From NCBI GenBank assembly GCA_017536475.1, contig JAFXHH010000014.1, positions 1-52,603 on the forward strand: DNA of 52,603 nt. Reading direction: 5' to 3'. The DNA comes from Clostridia bacterium. GTDB lineage: Bacteria > Bacillota > Clostridia > Oscillospirales > CAG-272. Below, in pieces: positions 30,294-38,103 of the stretch. How positions within the stretch are numbered: position 1 is the stretch's first letter; every line of letters begins with the position of its first letter. The notes beneath the pieces were generated by a model, which made no database searches, was not told the origin of the DNA, and saw only the letters and a program-made list of their open reading frames with translations. The translations under genes and the position numbers were made by a program.

Positions 30294-30848
30294 TCAGTTT
30301 TGTGTTTTGAGCTTAAGCATATCGGTGTCGATCTCGACGGGCATGTCTCTGCGTCCGCGCTTAACGAGTACGGTAGCGATCTTGAGATCGTCTGTTATAG
30401 ACTGAACGACTCCGTCGTAGCCTTCAAACAGACCGTTAATAACGGAGACCTCATCTCCAACCTTAAAGCTAAGCTGAACCTTCGTTTCCTCGGGACTTTC
30501 AAGATTGATGTCAAGAACTTCCTTATCGGAAAGAGGTGTGGGGCGCGATCCGGGTCCTACGAAACCGGTAACGCCGGTAATGTTTCTGACAGCGTGCCAA
30601 CTCTCGTCGGTCATTATCATTTTAATGAAAACGTAGCTGGGGAAAATCTTTAACTCTTGTACCTTTTCCTTGTCGCCGTCTTTTTCAATGATCGTTTCAA
30701 CGGGAACCTTTACGTCGTAAATAAGATTACCAAGTCCGCGATTTTCAACGATCTTTTCAAGGTTTACCTTTACCTTGTTTTCATATCCCGAATAGGTGTG
30801 CGCAACGTACCATTTCAGGCCTACGTTCATTTTATCGATATCACTCAT
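30294..30848 (-). CDS. nusG: transcription termination/antitermination factor NusG
   Basis: The 184-residue protein binds RNA polymerase through its NGN domain (WYVAHTYSGYENKVKVNLEK near residue 13) and contacts Rho or ribosomal protein S10 through the C-terminal KOW domain (DEVSVINGLFEGYDGVVQSI). The interdomain region carries the VGPGSRPTPLSDKEV segment. AGAGGAG precedes the ATG. secE ends 17 bp upstream, the classical secE-nusG pairing. Confidence 0.98.
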   Translation of the reverse strand: MSDIDKMNVGLKWYVAHTYSGYENKVKVNLEKIVENRGLGNLIYDVKVPVETIIEKDGDKEKVQELKIFPSYVFIKMIMTDESWHAVRNITGVTGFVGPGSRPTPLSDKEVLDINLESPEETKVQLSFKVGDEVSVINGLFEGYDGVVQSITDDLKIATVLVKRGRRDMPVEIDTDMLKLKTQN

Positions 30849-30865
30849 AACTAAACTCCTCTTGA

Positions 30866-31426
30866 TCAGAAGAGATCAGCGAGCATACTGATACCGTTCG
30901 TGAAAGCAGTGTTTACTATAAAGAGAAGCAGAGCAACAGCAACAGCAACTACAACAACAACGAGGAAGCTCTTGCGAGTCTGAGTCTTGGAAGACCAAAC
31001 GATCTTCTTAAGCTCGCTCTTTACGGAACGAAGGAATGCCCCGAGCTTTTCGCGGAACTTAATGATAAGAGCAACACCGATAACGATGATAGCACCGATT
31101 ATAATACCGTTGATTATAAGTGCTTTCTTAGTTGCCTTCTTAGCATTCTTGGATGCTTCGCTTTCAGTAGATTCTTCTTCTTTTTCAGTTTTTTCTTCCT
31201 TTTTAGTGGTTCCTTCCTCTTTTTCCGTTGTTTCAGAGGGCTTCGTGGTCTCACCGGAGTCGGTGGTCTCATCAGAAGCAGTAGTACCTTCAGTAACGAC
31301 GGTAGTTTCGTCGGTAGAAGATGATGAATCAACGTCGGTTGCGGAAACACTTAAGGTAAAGAGTGACACGACCAGCACAACGGTCAGGAGAAAAGCGATA
31401 AGACTTCTTTTATTTGTGACAGTCAT
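30866..31426 (-). CDS. secE: preprotein translocase subunit SecE with extended N-terminus
   Basis: The C-terminal 65 residues are a normal SecE core: amphipathic REKLGAFLRSVKSELKKIVW followed by a membrane segment (about 153-172), which clamps SecY. Ahead of it are 120 extra residues: a signal-like hydrophobic segment (8-29, ending SVSA), a linker rich in Thr, Glu, Ser and Lys (31-101), and a second membrane segment (102-124). The predicted topology resembles the three-span E. coli SecE, but with an outer loop of about 70 residues. Residue 1 is the only Met before residue 181 and has GGAGG 5 nt upstream, so a short SecE starting at ATG is excluded. The frame is open upstream, but that part overlaps rpmG. 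It lies between rpmG and nusG. Confidence 0.93.
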   Translation of the reverse strand: MTVTNKRSLIAFLLTVVLVVSLFTLSVSATDVDSSSSTDETTVVTEGTTASDETTDSGETTKPSETTEKEEGTTKKEEKTEKEEESTESEASKNAKKATKKALIINGIIIGAIIVIGVALIIKFREKLGAFLRSVKSELKKIVWSSKTQTRKSFLVVVVVAVAVALLLFIVNTAFTNGISMLADLF

Positions 31427-31439
31427 ATTACCCTCCCGA

Positions 31440-31601
31440 TCACTTGGACTCTTTGTGAAGAGTGTGCTTGCGGCAGAACTTACAGTGCTTCTTAAGTTCA
31501 AGCCTGTCCGGATCATTCTTCTTGTTTTTCTTTGTGTCGTAGTTTCTCTGCTTGCACTCAGTGCATACGAGAGTAACCTTGACTCTTGCATCATTAGCCA
31601 T
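31440..31601 (-). CDS. rpmG: 50S ribosomal protein L33
   Basis: The 53-residue protein L33 has two CxxC pairs (CTEC and CKFC), so it is the zinc-binding form, with the typical [19 protein letters not shown] segment. GGAGG lies 10 nt before the chosen ATG; an upstream in-frame start 13 codons earlier would place the ribosome binding site inside the gene and is rejected. It is the first gene of the rpmG-secE-nusG-rplK-rplA operon, a common order in Bacillota. Confidence 0.96.
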   Translation of the reverse strand: MANDARVKVTLVCTECKQRNYDTKKNKKNDPDRLELKKHCKFCRKHTLHKESK

Positions 31602-31726
31602 GATTTCGGCACCTCCCATTTGAATTTTATTTGATCGCAAAGCGATCTGTGTACCTCCCTCTGAAGAGCCCGCGTGTCCTTTTGCGCGCAGGGCACAACA
31701 AAAAAGCCCTTTGCAGAGGTAGAACC

Positions 31727-31755
31727 ATTATATCACAACGAAATATCGTTGTCAA
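31727..31755 (-). promoter_or_regulatory. sigma-A promoter of the rpmG-rplA operon
   Basis: Minus-strand TTGACA and TATAAT are separated by 17 nt, and the spacer holds an ACGA/TCGT inverted repeat. The leader of about 120 nt contains possible CCTCTG/CAGAGG and GGGC/GCCC pairings and a GATCGC-TTT-GCGATC hairpin (31634-31648) ahead of the rpmG ribosome binding site. Confidence 0.9.
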
Positions 31756-31797
31756 TACTTTTTTTACAAAAAAATCAAATTTTTTTTCTAAAAACTA

Positions 31798-31825
31798 TTG
31801 ACAAAAGGTAAAAATATGATATAAT
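31798..31825 (+). promoter_or_regulatory. promoter of tRNA-Arg
   Basis: TTGACA and TATAAT are separated by 16 nt, about 20 bp before the first tRNA base. It lies back to back with the ribosomal operon promoter. Confidence 0.88.
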
Positions 31826-31846
31826 ATATGGGTACGACAAAAATAT

Positions 31847-31923
31847 GTGCCATTAGCTCAGCTGGATAGAGTGTTTGGCTACGAACCAAAAGGTCGGGGG
31901 TTCGAATCCCTCATGGCACGCCA
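31847..31923 (+). tRNA. tRNA-Arg (anticodon ACG), CCA encoded
   Basis: All four arms can be drawn: acceptor GTGCCAT/ATGGCAC, D arm GCTC/GAGT, anticodon stem TTTGG/CCAAA around loop CTACGAA, and T arm GGGGG/CCCTC (with a G-T pair) around TTCGAAT. The anticodon ACG reads CGU and, after deamination of A34 to inosine, CGC and CGA. The discriminator base is G and CCA is encoded. Confidence 0.97.
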
Positions 31924-31958
31924 AAAAACCCATACCACATTCGTGGTATGGGTTTTTT
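31923..31958 (+). terminator. terminator of tRNA-Arg
   Basis: CCCATACCAC-ATTC-GTGGTATGGG is a perfect 10-bp stem flanked by an A-run and followed by six T, directly after the tRNA CCA end. Confidence 0.95.
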
Positions 31959-31988
31959 GCATACCATGAGGGTCAAGAGAACTCCAAC

Positions 31989-32014
31989 AACTCAATTTGC
32001 TTGCAAATTGAGTT
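31989..32014. repeat. 11-bp inverted repeat downstream of tRNA-Arg
   Basis: AACTCAATTTG-CTTG-CAAATTGAGTT forms a perfect stem without a T-run. It is followed by GGTTCAGAATCCC, which resembles a tRNA T-arm with one extra base. The stretch may be a remnant of a tRNA-associated repeat; nothing stronger supports a tRNA gene here. Confidence 0.45.
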
Positions 32015-32134
32015 AAAGGTTCAGAATCCCGTCCTCACCTTTAGTGTGTACATAATTTTTACAGATATTTATGTTGACAAATCTCCTGCCATATGTTATT
32101 ATCTAAATGTAGAAAATATAAGAGAGGTACACCT

Positions 32135-33439
32135 ATGAAGCTTTCAAAAATCATACTTGCAGCCTTGTTTTCACTTCTTGCTCTGTTTTTAATGTCGTGT
32201 AACGACACACAGACGGAAGAAACCCAAACAACAGAGGCGGAAACGACAATTTCCGAAGAAACTTCGAAAGAAACTACTGACGAAACCACAGAGGAAACCA
32301 CAGAGGAAACCACAGAGGGCGAAATGGAAACGATAAATTTTTCAGAATACGTTGATTTTGTTGTAAGCGTTCCCGAGGATCGCGAGGCAGTAATTCTTCA
32401 GCTCACCGACACTCAGATCATTGATTCTTCTCAGGCAAGAACACCCGACCGTCTTGGCGGTCTGCTTCCCGACCATTGGGGTGCGGATAAAAAGAACGAA
32501 AGATGTTATGATTTTCTTCGTGATATTATAACCAACACCTCCCCCGACCTTATTCTTATTACCGGAGATATTATTTACGGTGAATTTGATGATAGCGGCA
32601 ATAGTCTCCTTGAATTTGTAGAATTCATGGAAAGCTTCGGCATTCCGTGGGCACCTGTTTTTGGAAACCATGACAATGAAAGCAAAATGGGAGCCGATTG
32701 GCAGAGTGCGCAATTTGAAAATGCAGAAAACTGCCTTTTCTTGCAAAGAACCTTGACCGGAAACGGAAACTATAGCGTTGGAATCGAGCAGGGCGGCAAG
32801 TTGACGAGAGTATTCTTTATGCTTGACTCAAACGGCATTGCATCTGCCAGCGATGAGAGCTTGGCTAACGGTCATACACAGCGTGAGGCGGGTTTTGGCA
32901 GGGATCAGATCAAATGGTTTATTTCTGGTATAAAGGATATAAAGAAAAATTTTTCTGACACGAAGATATCCCTCGCCTTTCATATTCCGCTTAGCGTATT
33001 CAACGAAGCGTTTGAACAGTATACGGAAGGCTCACATGGCCCCGTATTTATCGACTACGATGAAAACAAAAAAGACGGAGATTTTGGTTATATCGGATTT
33101 ACCTATCCTGGCTTTGATACAGATAAAAGCGTATGGAAGGATATCAAAAGATTTGGAGTTGACTCTATCTTCGTAGGACACGAGCATGCAAACAGCGCAA
33201 GTATTGTTTACGAGGGTATCAGACTTCAGTACGGAATGAAGAGCTCCGGCTACGATAGCATAAACTACGTAAGCCCCGAAGGAAATATCGAGCATACTGT
33301 GTATTCAACCACTATTCCTTGGGTAGGTGGCTCTGTGTTCAATCTCGATAGCGAGGGTAACATAGTAAATCCTCATATTTATTACTGTGAAAATGGCGGA
33401 GCAAGCATTGATTGGGACGCTATTTACGGTGTAAATTAA
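32135..33439 (+). CDS. lipoprotein calcineurin-like metallophosphoesterase (copy 1)
   Basis: The 434-residue protein has a lipoprotein signal peptide with lipobox LMSC (Cys at residue 22), a Thr/Glu-rich stalk built on a 12-bp repeat encoding ETTE units (about residues 28-65), and a metallophosphoesterase domain. Motifs are LTDTQ, LITGDIIYGE, FGNHDNES, AFHIP and VGHEHAN. The first motif has Gln where most relatives have His (D-x-H). It should be anchored outside the membrane and hydrolyse phosphate esters; the substrate is unknown. GAGAGG precedes the ATG. The next gene is a longer paralogue 56 bp downstream. Confidence 0.87.
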   Translation: MKLSKIILAALFSLLALFLMSCNDTQTEETQTTEAETTISEETSKETTDETTEETTEETTEGEMETINFSEYVDFVVSVPEDREAVILQLTDTQIIDSSQARTPDRLGGLLPDHWGADKKNERCYDFLRDIITNTSPDLILITGDIIYGEFDDSGNSLLEFVEFMESFGIPWAPVFGNHDNESKMGADWQSAQFENAENCLFLQRTLTGNGNYSVGIEQGGKLTRVFFMLDSNGIASASDESLANGHTQREAGFGRDQIKWFISGIKDIKKNFSDTKISLAFHIPLSVFNEAFEQYTEGSHGPVFIDYDENKKDGDFGYIGFTYPGFDTDKSVWKDIKRFGVDSIFVGHEHANSASIVYEGIRLQYGMKSSGYDSINYVSPEGNIEHTVYSTTIPWVGGSVFNLDSEGNIVNPHIYYCENGGASIDWDAIYGVN

Positions 33440-33495
33440 TATTCAAACAGTAAAGTAAATTAAAATTTTGTAAAAAGTTATAGAGATGGTCTTTT

Positions 33496-35220
33496 ATGAA
33501 AATTACCAAAATTATCTTCAATTTCTTGATTTTGTTATTCGGGATACTTTTAGTCGCTTGTAATGGCGCACAAACCATAGAGATAGAAACCACCGAAGCA
33601 GAAGAAACGACGGTTTACGACGAAACCACAGAGGAAACCACGGAAGAAGAAATGGAAACGATAAACTTTTCAGATTACGTAGATTTTGTAGTAAGCGTTC
33701 CCGAGGATCGTGAACCGATCGTTCTTCAGCTTACCGATCCGCAAATAATCGATTCGTCTCAGTGTCGTACAGAGGACAGATTGAGTAGCATAGGCAAGGA
33801 TATATGGTCACCTGACAAAAAAGATATTCGCTGCTATGATTATCTTCGCGAAATAATCGAAAACACAAATCCTGACCTCATTATCCTGACGGGAGATATA
33901 GTTTACGGCGAGTTTGACGATAACGGTGAAAATCTGCTTGAAATAATCGAATTTTTCGAAAGCTTCGGAATACCGTGGGCGCCTGTATTCGGAAATCACG
34001 ATAACGAGAGCAAGATGGGTGTTGATTGGCAGTGCGAGCAATTTGAAAATGCCGAGCATTGTCTGTTTTTGCAAAGAGATCTGACAGGTAACGGCAATTA
34101 TACCGTCGGAATCGAGCAGGGCGGCAAGCTGACAAGAGTATTCTTTATGCTTGACAGTAACGGTTGTGCAAATGCAAGTCAGGAGTCGCTTGCAAACGGT
34201 CACACCAAGACCTCCCCGGGCTTTGGCAAGGATCAGATCAAATGGTATAAGGAAGTAGTAGGCAATATTCACGACGTTTCACCGGATACTAAGTATTCAA
34301 TGGCGTTCCATATCCAGATATCAATGTTTGGAGAGGCGTTCAAAAAGTATAATACCGACGGAACAGATCATATTTTCATAGATTATTACGAGGACAAACA
34401 AGAGGGTGATTTCGGTTATATCGGTTCTGCCATGAAGGGTCCTTGGGACGGCGACCTTACGGTCTGGAAAACAATACTGAGATATGGCTTCGATTCCGTA
34501 TTTGTCGGTCACGAGCATGCCAACAGTGCAAGCATCGTTTATAACGGCGTACGGTTGCAATACGGAATGAAGACCTCAACCTATGACAGATCCAACTATA
34601 TTGATAAATATGGAAATATAGTTGTTTCAGATAACTCAAGTAATACCCCCTGGATAGGTGGTTCGGTATTTAATCTTGCAAGCGACGGATCAATCGTAAA
34701 TCCCCATATTTATTATTGTGAAAATGCGGGCGGAAATATTGATTGGAATGATGTTTTAAAACCCGAGGCTGCAGTTAACGGCTTGCAGAAGGGTAAGGAT
34801 CTTACGGTACAGATGGGCGTATCAATAACAGGTGTGTATTTTGACGATGACACAACAGCATACGAGGTCATATCTAACTCACAAGGAAAATTGTACGTCA
34901 ATGTTGGGCTTTTGAAAAATAAAAGCACGTTTACGTTTACAGTCTATCTTCCCGAGACCTCAAATCAGAAGCTTGGCGGTATGGGTGAGTTTGCTATCCG
35001 TGTCAAGCCTAATGAAATAGAACCCTCAAAGGCAGATGGACAGGTTGACGGATATATTGATTACGATTCTGCATCCTCACTTGAAAGCTGTCAGCTGAAA
35101 TACGGCGAATGGCAAACATTTACCGTAGATATTTCATCATTAGGCGAAGACTGCACCGAATTTGCATTCGTTATCCCTGCTGGCAATACGATCTATTTGA
35201 AAGACCTGACGATAGAATAA
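33496..35220 (+). CDS. lipoprotein metallophosphoesterase with C-terminal beta-sandwich (copy 2)
   Basis: This 574-residue paralogue of the preceding gene has lipobox LVAC (Cys at 22), a shorter ETTEETTEEE stalk, and the same phosphoesterase motifs: LTDPQ, ILTGDIVYGE, FGNHDNES and VGHEHAN. Close similarity runs to about residue 415. The last 150 residues, absent from copy 1, look like a beta-sandwich of the carbohydrate-binding or jelly-roll kind (KLYVNVGLLKNKSTFTFTVY, WQTFTVDISSLG, NTIYLKDLTIE). The pair is a tandem duplication in which one copy gained or the other lost the C-terminal domain. A strong terminator follows. Confidence 0.87.
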   Translation: MKITKIIFNFLILLFGILLVACNGAQTIEIETTEAEETTVYDETTEETTEEEMETINFSDYVDFVVSVPEDREPIVLQLTDPQIIDSSQCRTEDRLSSIGKDIWSPDKKDIRCYDYLREIIENTNPDLIILTGDIVYGEFDDNGENLLEIIEFFESFGIPWAPVFGNHDNESKMGVDWQCEQFENAEHCLFLQRDLTGNGNYTVGIEQGGKLTRVFFMLDSNGCANASQESLANGHTKTSPGFGKDQIKWYKEVVGNIHDVSPDTKYSMAFHIQISMFGEAFKKYNTDGTDHIFIDYYEDKQEGDFGYIGSAMKGPWDGDLTVWKTILRYGFDSVFVGHEHANSASIVYNGVRLQYGMKTSTYDRSNYIDKYGNIVVSDNSSNTPWIGGSVFNLASDGSIVNPHIYYCENAGGNIDWNDVLKPEAAVNGLQKGKDLTVQMGVSITGVYFDDDTTAYEVISNSQGKLYVNVGLLKNKSTFTFTVYLPETSNQKLGGMGEFAIRVKPNEIEPSKADGQVDGYIDYDSASSLESCQLKYGEWQTFTVDISSLGEDCTEFAFVIPAGNTIYLKDLTIE

Positions 35221-35233
35221 TTTTAAACAGCAA

Positions 35234-35263
35234 AAAAGACCTTCTCATTTGAGAAGGTCTTTT
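35234..35263. terminator. bidirectional terminator
   Basis: AAAAGACCTTCTCA-TT-TGAGAAGGTCTTTT is a perfect 14-bp stem with A and T tails. It serves the phosphoesterase gene and the convergent nfnB transcript. Confidence 0.9.
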
Positions 35264-35277
35264 CATGTATTCAATAA

Positions 35278-36696
35278 TTACTTATTGGAAAGATATTCGT
35301 CGATCGCCTTTGCAGCAGTCTTACCTGCACCCATAGCGGAGATAACTGTAGCCGCACCGGTAACAACGTCACCGCCTGCGTAAACCGCAGTACGAGAGGA
35401 CAGACCGTCCTCATTTACGATGATACCGCCGTGGTCGTTGACCTCAAGTCCCTCTGTGGTAGACTTGATAAGGGGGTTGGGAGAGGTACCGATGGAAATA
35501 ACAACGGTATCTACGGGGATCTCGAACTCGCTGTCAGGAATAGCAACGGGACGGCGACGACCCTTTGCGTCGGGCTCACCAAGCTCCATCTTTACGCACT
35601 TGATGCCGGTAACGAATCCGTTCTTGGGATCGCGGGGATCCTCGGGATTGTTGTAGCCGATGATCTCGGTGGGATTGCAAAGAAGACGGAACTCGATTCC
35701 CTCCTCCTCTGCGTGCTCGACTTCTTCCTTACGTGCAGGAAGCTCGTCCATGGAACGACGGTAAACGATATATACGTGCTCAGCACCAAGACGGAGAGCA
35801 GTTCTTGCAGCATCCATAGCAACGTTACCGCCGCCAACGATAGCAACGTTACCGCCCTTCATAATGGGGGTGTCGGGATTATCAAGATATGCCTTCATAA
35901 GATTGCTTCTGGTGAGGAACTCGTTAGCCGAGTAAACGCCCTTGTAGGACTCACCGGGAATACCCATAAAGTTGGGAAGACCTGCACCGCTTCCTACGAA
36001 TACAGCCTCATATCCCATTTCGAAGAGCTCGTCAATGGTAAGAGTCTTACCGATAACGACGTTGGTCTCAACCTTAACGCCAAGCTTTTCAAGGGTTTCA
36101 ACCTCTTTGGCAACGATCTTCTTGGGAAGACGGAACTCGGGAATACCGTAAACAAGAACTCCGCCTGCGGTATGAAGTGCCTCGTAAACGGTTACTTCAT
36201 AGCCCTTCTTTGCAAGGTCGCCCGCGCAGGTAAGTCCGGAAGGACCGGAACCAACGATAGCAACTCTGTGACCGTTGCTTTCGGGACGAACGGGAGCCTC
36301 GGTGCAATATGTATTGTGCCAGTCAGCAACGAAACGCTCAAGACGGCCGATACCAACGGACTCGCCCTTGATACCTCTTACGCACTTGGATTCGCACTGT
36401 ACCTCCTGAGGACATACACGACCGCAAACTGCGGGGAGAGAGGAGGACTTGGATATGATCTGATATGCACCCTCGAAATCACCCTCCTTGATCTTGCTGA
36501 TGAACTCGGGGATGTGGATCTTAACGGGGCATCCGTTAACGCAAGGCATATTCTTGCAGTTGAGACATCTCATAGCCTCGTCGATTGCCATTTCCTCGGT
36601 GTAACCGAGAGCAACCTCTTGGAAATTGTGAGCGCGTACCTGTGCGTCCTGCGTAGGCATAGCGTTTCTTGTAAGACTCATATTTGCCTTTGCCAT
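35278..36696 (-). CDS. nfnB: NADH-dependent ferredoxin:NADP+ oxidoreductase, large subunit NfnB
   Basis: The 472-residue protein has the fold of the glutamate synthase small subunit: two N-terminal [4Fe-4S] clusters (CLNCKNMPCVNGCP and CGRVCPQEVQCESKC, residues about 42-105), then FAD-binding (IVGSGPSGLTCAGDLAKKGY) and NADPH-binding (IVGGGNVAMDAARTALRLG) domains. No glutamate synthase large subunit is nearby; instead the gene starts one base after an NfnA-type flavoprotein. That pairing marks the NfnAB transhydrogenase, which bifurcates electrons between ferredoxin, NAD and NADP. A GGAGG ribosome binding site lies within the end of nfnA, suggesting translational coupling. Confidence 0.93.
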   Translation of the reverse strand: MAKANMSLTRNAMPTQDAQVRAHNFQEVALGYTEEMAIDEAMRCLNCKNMPCVNGCPVKIHIPEFISKIKEGDFEGAYQIISKSSSLPAVCGRVCPQEVQCESKCVRGIKGESVGIGRLERFVADWHNTYCTEAPVRPESNGHRVAIVGSGPSGLTCAGDLAKKGYEVTVYEALHTAGGVLVYGIPEFRLPKKIVAKEVETLEKLGVKVETNVVIGKTLTIDELFEMGYEAVFVGSGAGLPNFMGIPGESYKGVYSANEFLTRSNLMKAYLDNPDTPIMKGGNVAIVGGGNVAMDAARTALRLGAEHVYIVYRRSMDELPARKEEVEHAEEEGIEFRLLCNPTEIIGYNNPEDPRDPKNGFVTGIKCVKMELGEPDAKGRRRPVAIPDSEFEIPVDTVVISIGTSPNPLIKSTTEGLEVNDHGGIIVNEDGLSSRTAVYAGGDVVTGAATVISAMGAGKTAAKAIDEYLSNK

Positions 36697-36697
36697 T

Positions 36698-37552
36698 TTA
36701 CTTTACCTCCTTCTTGAAGAGATTGCATGCTTCGTCGTGAGCGTGACGCTCGAAGTCTGCATACATTCTGCCTCTGGACATTGCTTCGTCAAAGTCGATC
36801 TCATAGCCGTTGAAATCGGGACCGTCAACACAAGCGAACTTGGTGACCTTCTTGCCGTCAACGTTAAGAGTGAGTCGGCATCCGCCGCACATTCCGGTAC
36901 CGTCGATCATGATGGGGTTCATGGAAGCGGTGATGGGAGTGCCGAAGGGCTTTGCGGTAGCAACGACGAACTTCATCATGATAAGAGGACCGATGGTGAT
37001 GATCATATCGAACTTTTCACCTGCCTCAAGCATTTCCTTAAGCGGAACGGTAACGTTACCGTGCTCACCGTAGGAGCCGTCGTCAGTCATAACGCGGAGG
37101 GTATTGGAACAAGCATTGAACTCGTCCTCAAGGATAAGAAGATCCTTGTTTCTGAAACCGATGATGCTGGTTACGTCAGCGCCCATCTCGTGAAGCTTCT
37201 GAGCGATAGGAAGTGCGATAGCACAGCCAACGCCTCCGCCAACGATGCAGACCTTCTTGAGACCGTGGAGATGAGTAGCAACTCCGAGAGGACCTACGAA
37301 GTCCTGAAGGTAGTCGCCCTCTTCCTTGTGGGAGAGCTTTTCGGTAGTACCGCCAACGATCTGGAAAATGATCTTAACGGTGCCTGCCTCGCGGTCGTAT
37401 CCTGCAACGGTAAGCGGGATTCTTTCACCGTTCTCATCAACTCTGAGGATGATGAACTGACCGGGCTCAGCCTTCTTTGCTACCAGAGGAGCCTCGATGT
37501 CCATCATGATAACGGTGGGGTTCAGTGCTTTCTTGTTAATAATCTTGTACAT
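36698..37552 (-). CDS. nfnA: NADH-dependent ferredoxin:NADP+ oxidoreductase, small subunit NfnA
   Basis: This 284-residue protein is of the dihydroorotate dehydrogenase electron-transfer (PyrK/SudB) type. FAD is bound by the N-terminal barrel (GQFIILRVDENGERIPLTV), NAD by the middle domain (VCIVGGGVGCAIALPIAQKL), and a [2Fe-2S] cluster near the C-terminus by GTGMCGGCRLTL and ACVDGP. No dihydroorotate dehydrogenase is adjacent, and nfnB follows directly, so the NfnA assignment is favoured. In anaerobes the pair uses ferredoxin reduced by PFOR to supply NADPH. A strong promoter lies about 80 bp upstream. Confidence 0.92.
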   Translation of the reverse strand: MYKIINKKALNPTVIMMDIEAPLVAKKAEPGQFIILRVDENGERIPLTVAGYDREAGTVKIIFQIVGGTTEKLSHKEEGDYLQDFVGPLGVATHLHGLKKVCIVGGGVGCAIALPIAQKLHEMGADVTSIIGFRNKDLLILEDEFNACSNTLRVMTDDGSYGEHGNVTVPLKEMLEAGEKFDMIITIGPLIMMKFVVATAKPFGTPITASMNPIMIDGTGMCGGCRLTLNVDGKKVTKFACVDGPDFNGYEIDFDEAMSRGRMYADFERHAHDEACNLFKKEVK

Positions 37553-37632
37553 TCTCTTTTTCCTTTCCGGGTCTCAAATTTTTTGAGACCGAATGTTTAA
37601 AATAGAATTATTAAATAAATTCATTCCTAATA

Positions 37633-37661
37633 ATTATATCAAATTTGCAGAAATATGTCAA
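37633..37661 (-). promoter_or_regulatory. sigma-A promoter of nfnAB
   Basis: Minus-strand TTGACA and TATAAT are separated by 17 nt. From here to the raiA-like RNA the AT-rich sequence (37662-37925) shows no gene, only one isolated TGTGGAAAA 9-mer at 37691. Confidence 0.9.
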
Positions 37662-37939
37662 GTAAATCTGATATTTTTTTCACAATTTTTTGTGGAAAAA
37701 TCGCTAAAGTCAGGAATAGTAAAAAACAAGCGCAAAAAAGCTTTTTTATTAAAAATCAAACTTTGATGACAAAATTACGTTAAAAAGTCAATTAATTTCA
37801 TTAAAAAAGCCATAAAATCAAAATATATAACAACAATACACAATAAAATTTAGCAAACGACATCAATTTTCATAAAATTTGCACAATGTTAATTTTTTAG
37901 TCATTAATATTTGAATATATTTTGATATAATTTAATTAG

Positions 37940-38090
37940 ACAAGATGCGAAAGCGTTTTGTTTAACGGCAGGCTGTGATACAAGCGGATGCAACCTACCG
38001 AATGCATCCCAAAAGTCAAGCTCTCTGCCTCGGATCATCAAGAGGGTGGTCCGTACGAAATCGTGCCACGTGGATGGCAAAACAGAAAAG
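37940..38090 (+). ncRNA. raiA-type structured RNA upstream of hpf
   Basis: A TATAAT box at 37926-37931 would start transcription at the first base of a 9-bp hairpin with a GAAA loop (37940-37961). A multibranched region follows: GGCAG (37967) can pair with CTGCC (38025), enclosing GGATGCA/TGCATCC (37986 and 38003), and GTGG (38046) can pair with CCAC (38066) around ACG-AAAT-CGT. The raiA motif is a known conserved RNA found upstream of raiA/hpf genes in Bacillota and Actinobacteria; position, size and dense structure fit. I could not compare it with the family model. Confidence 0.72.
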
Positions 38091-38103
38091 CAGGAGGTTA
38101 CTT

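Noticed and set aside
31427..31696. N-terminal extension of secE by 90 codons
   Set aside because: It overlaps rpmG in another frame and passes its ribosome binding site; the ATG at 31426 has a good GGAGG.
32012..32045. Second tRNA gene after tRNA-Arg
   Set aside because: Only a T-arm-like piece is present; no acceptor, D or anticodon arm can be drawn.
32283..32320. CRISPR-like short repeats
   Set aside because: The three 12-bp units are directly adjacent, without spacers, and encode the ETTE stalk of the lipoprotein.
35278..36696. Glutamate synthase small subunit (gltD)
   Set aside because: The fold is shared, but no large subunit is present and the gene is directly coupled to an NfnA-type flavoprotein.
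37691..37699. TGTGGAAAA as a further origin site
   Set aside because: It is a single 9-mer in AT-rich DNA, far from the two clusters, so it is best treated as chance.
37975..38103. N-terminal extension of hpf by 43 codons
   Set aside because: This stretch lies in the structured RNA, and the family N-terminus begins at the ATG with AGGAGG.
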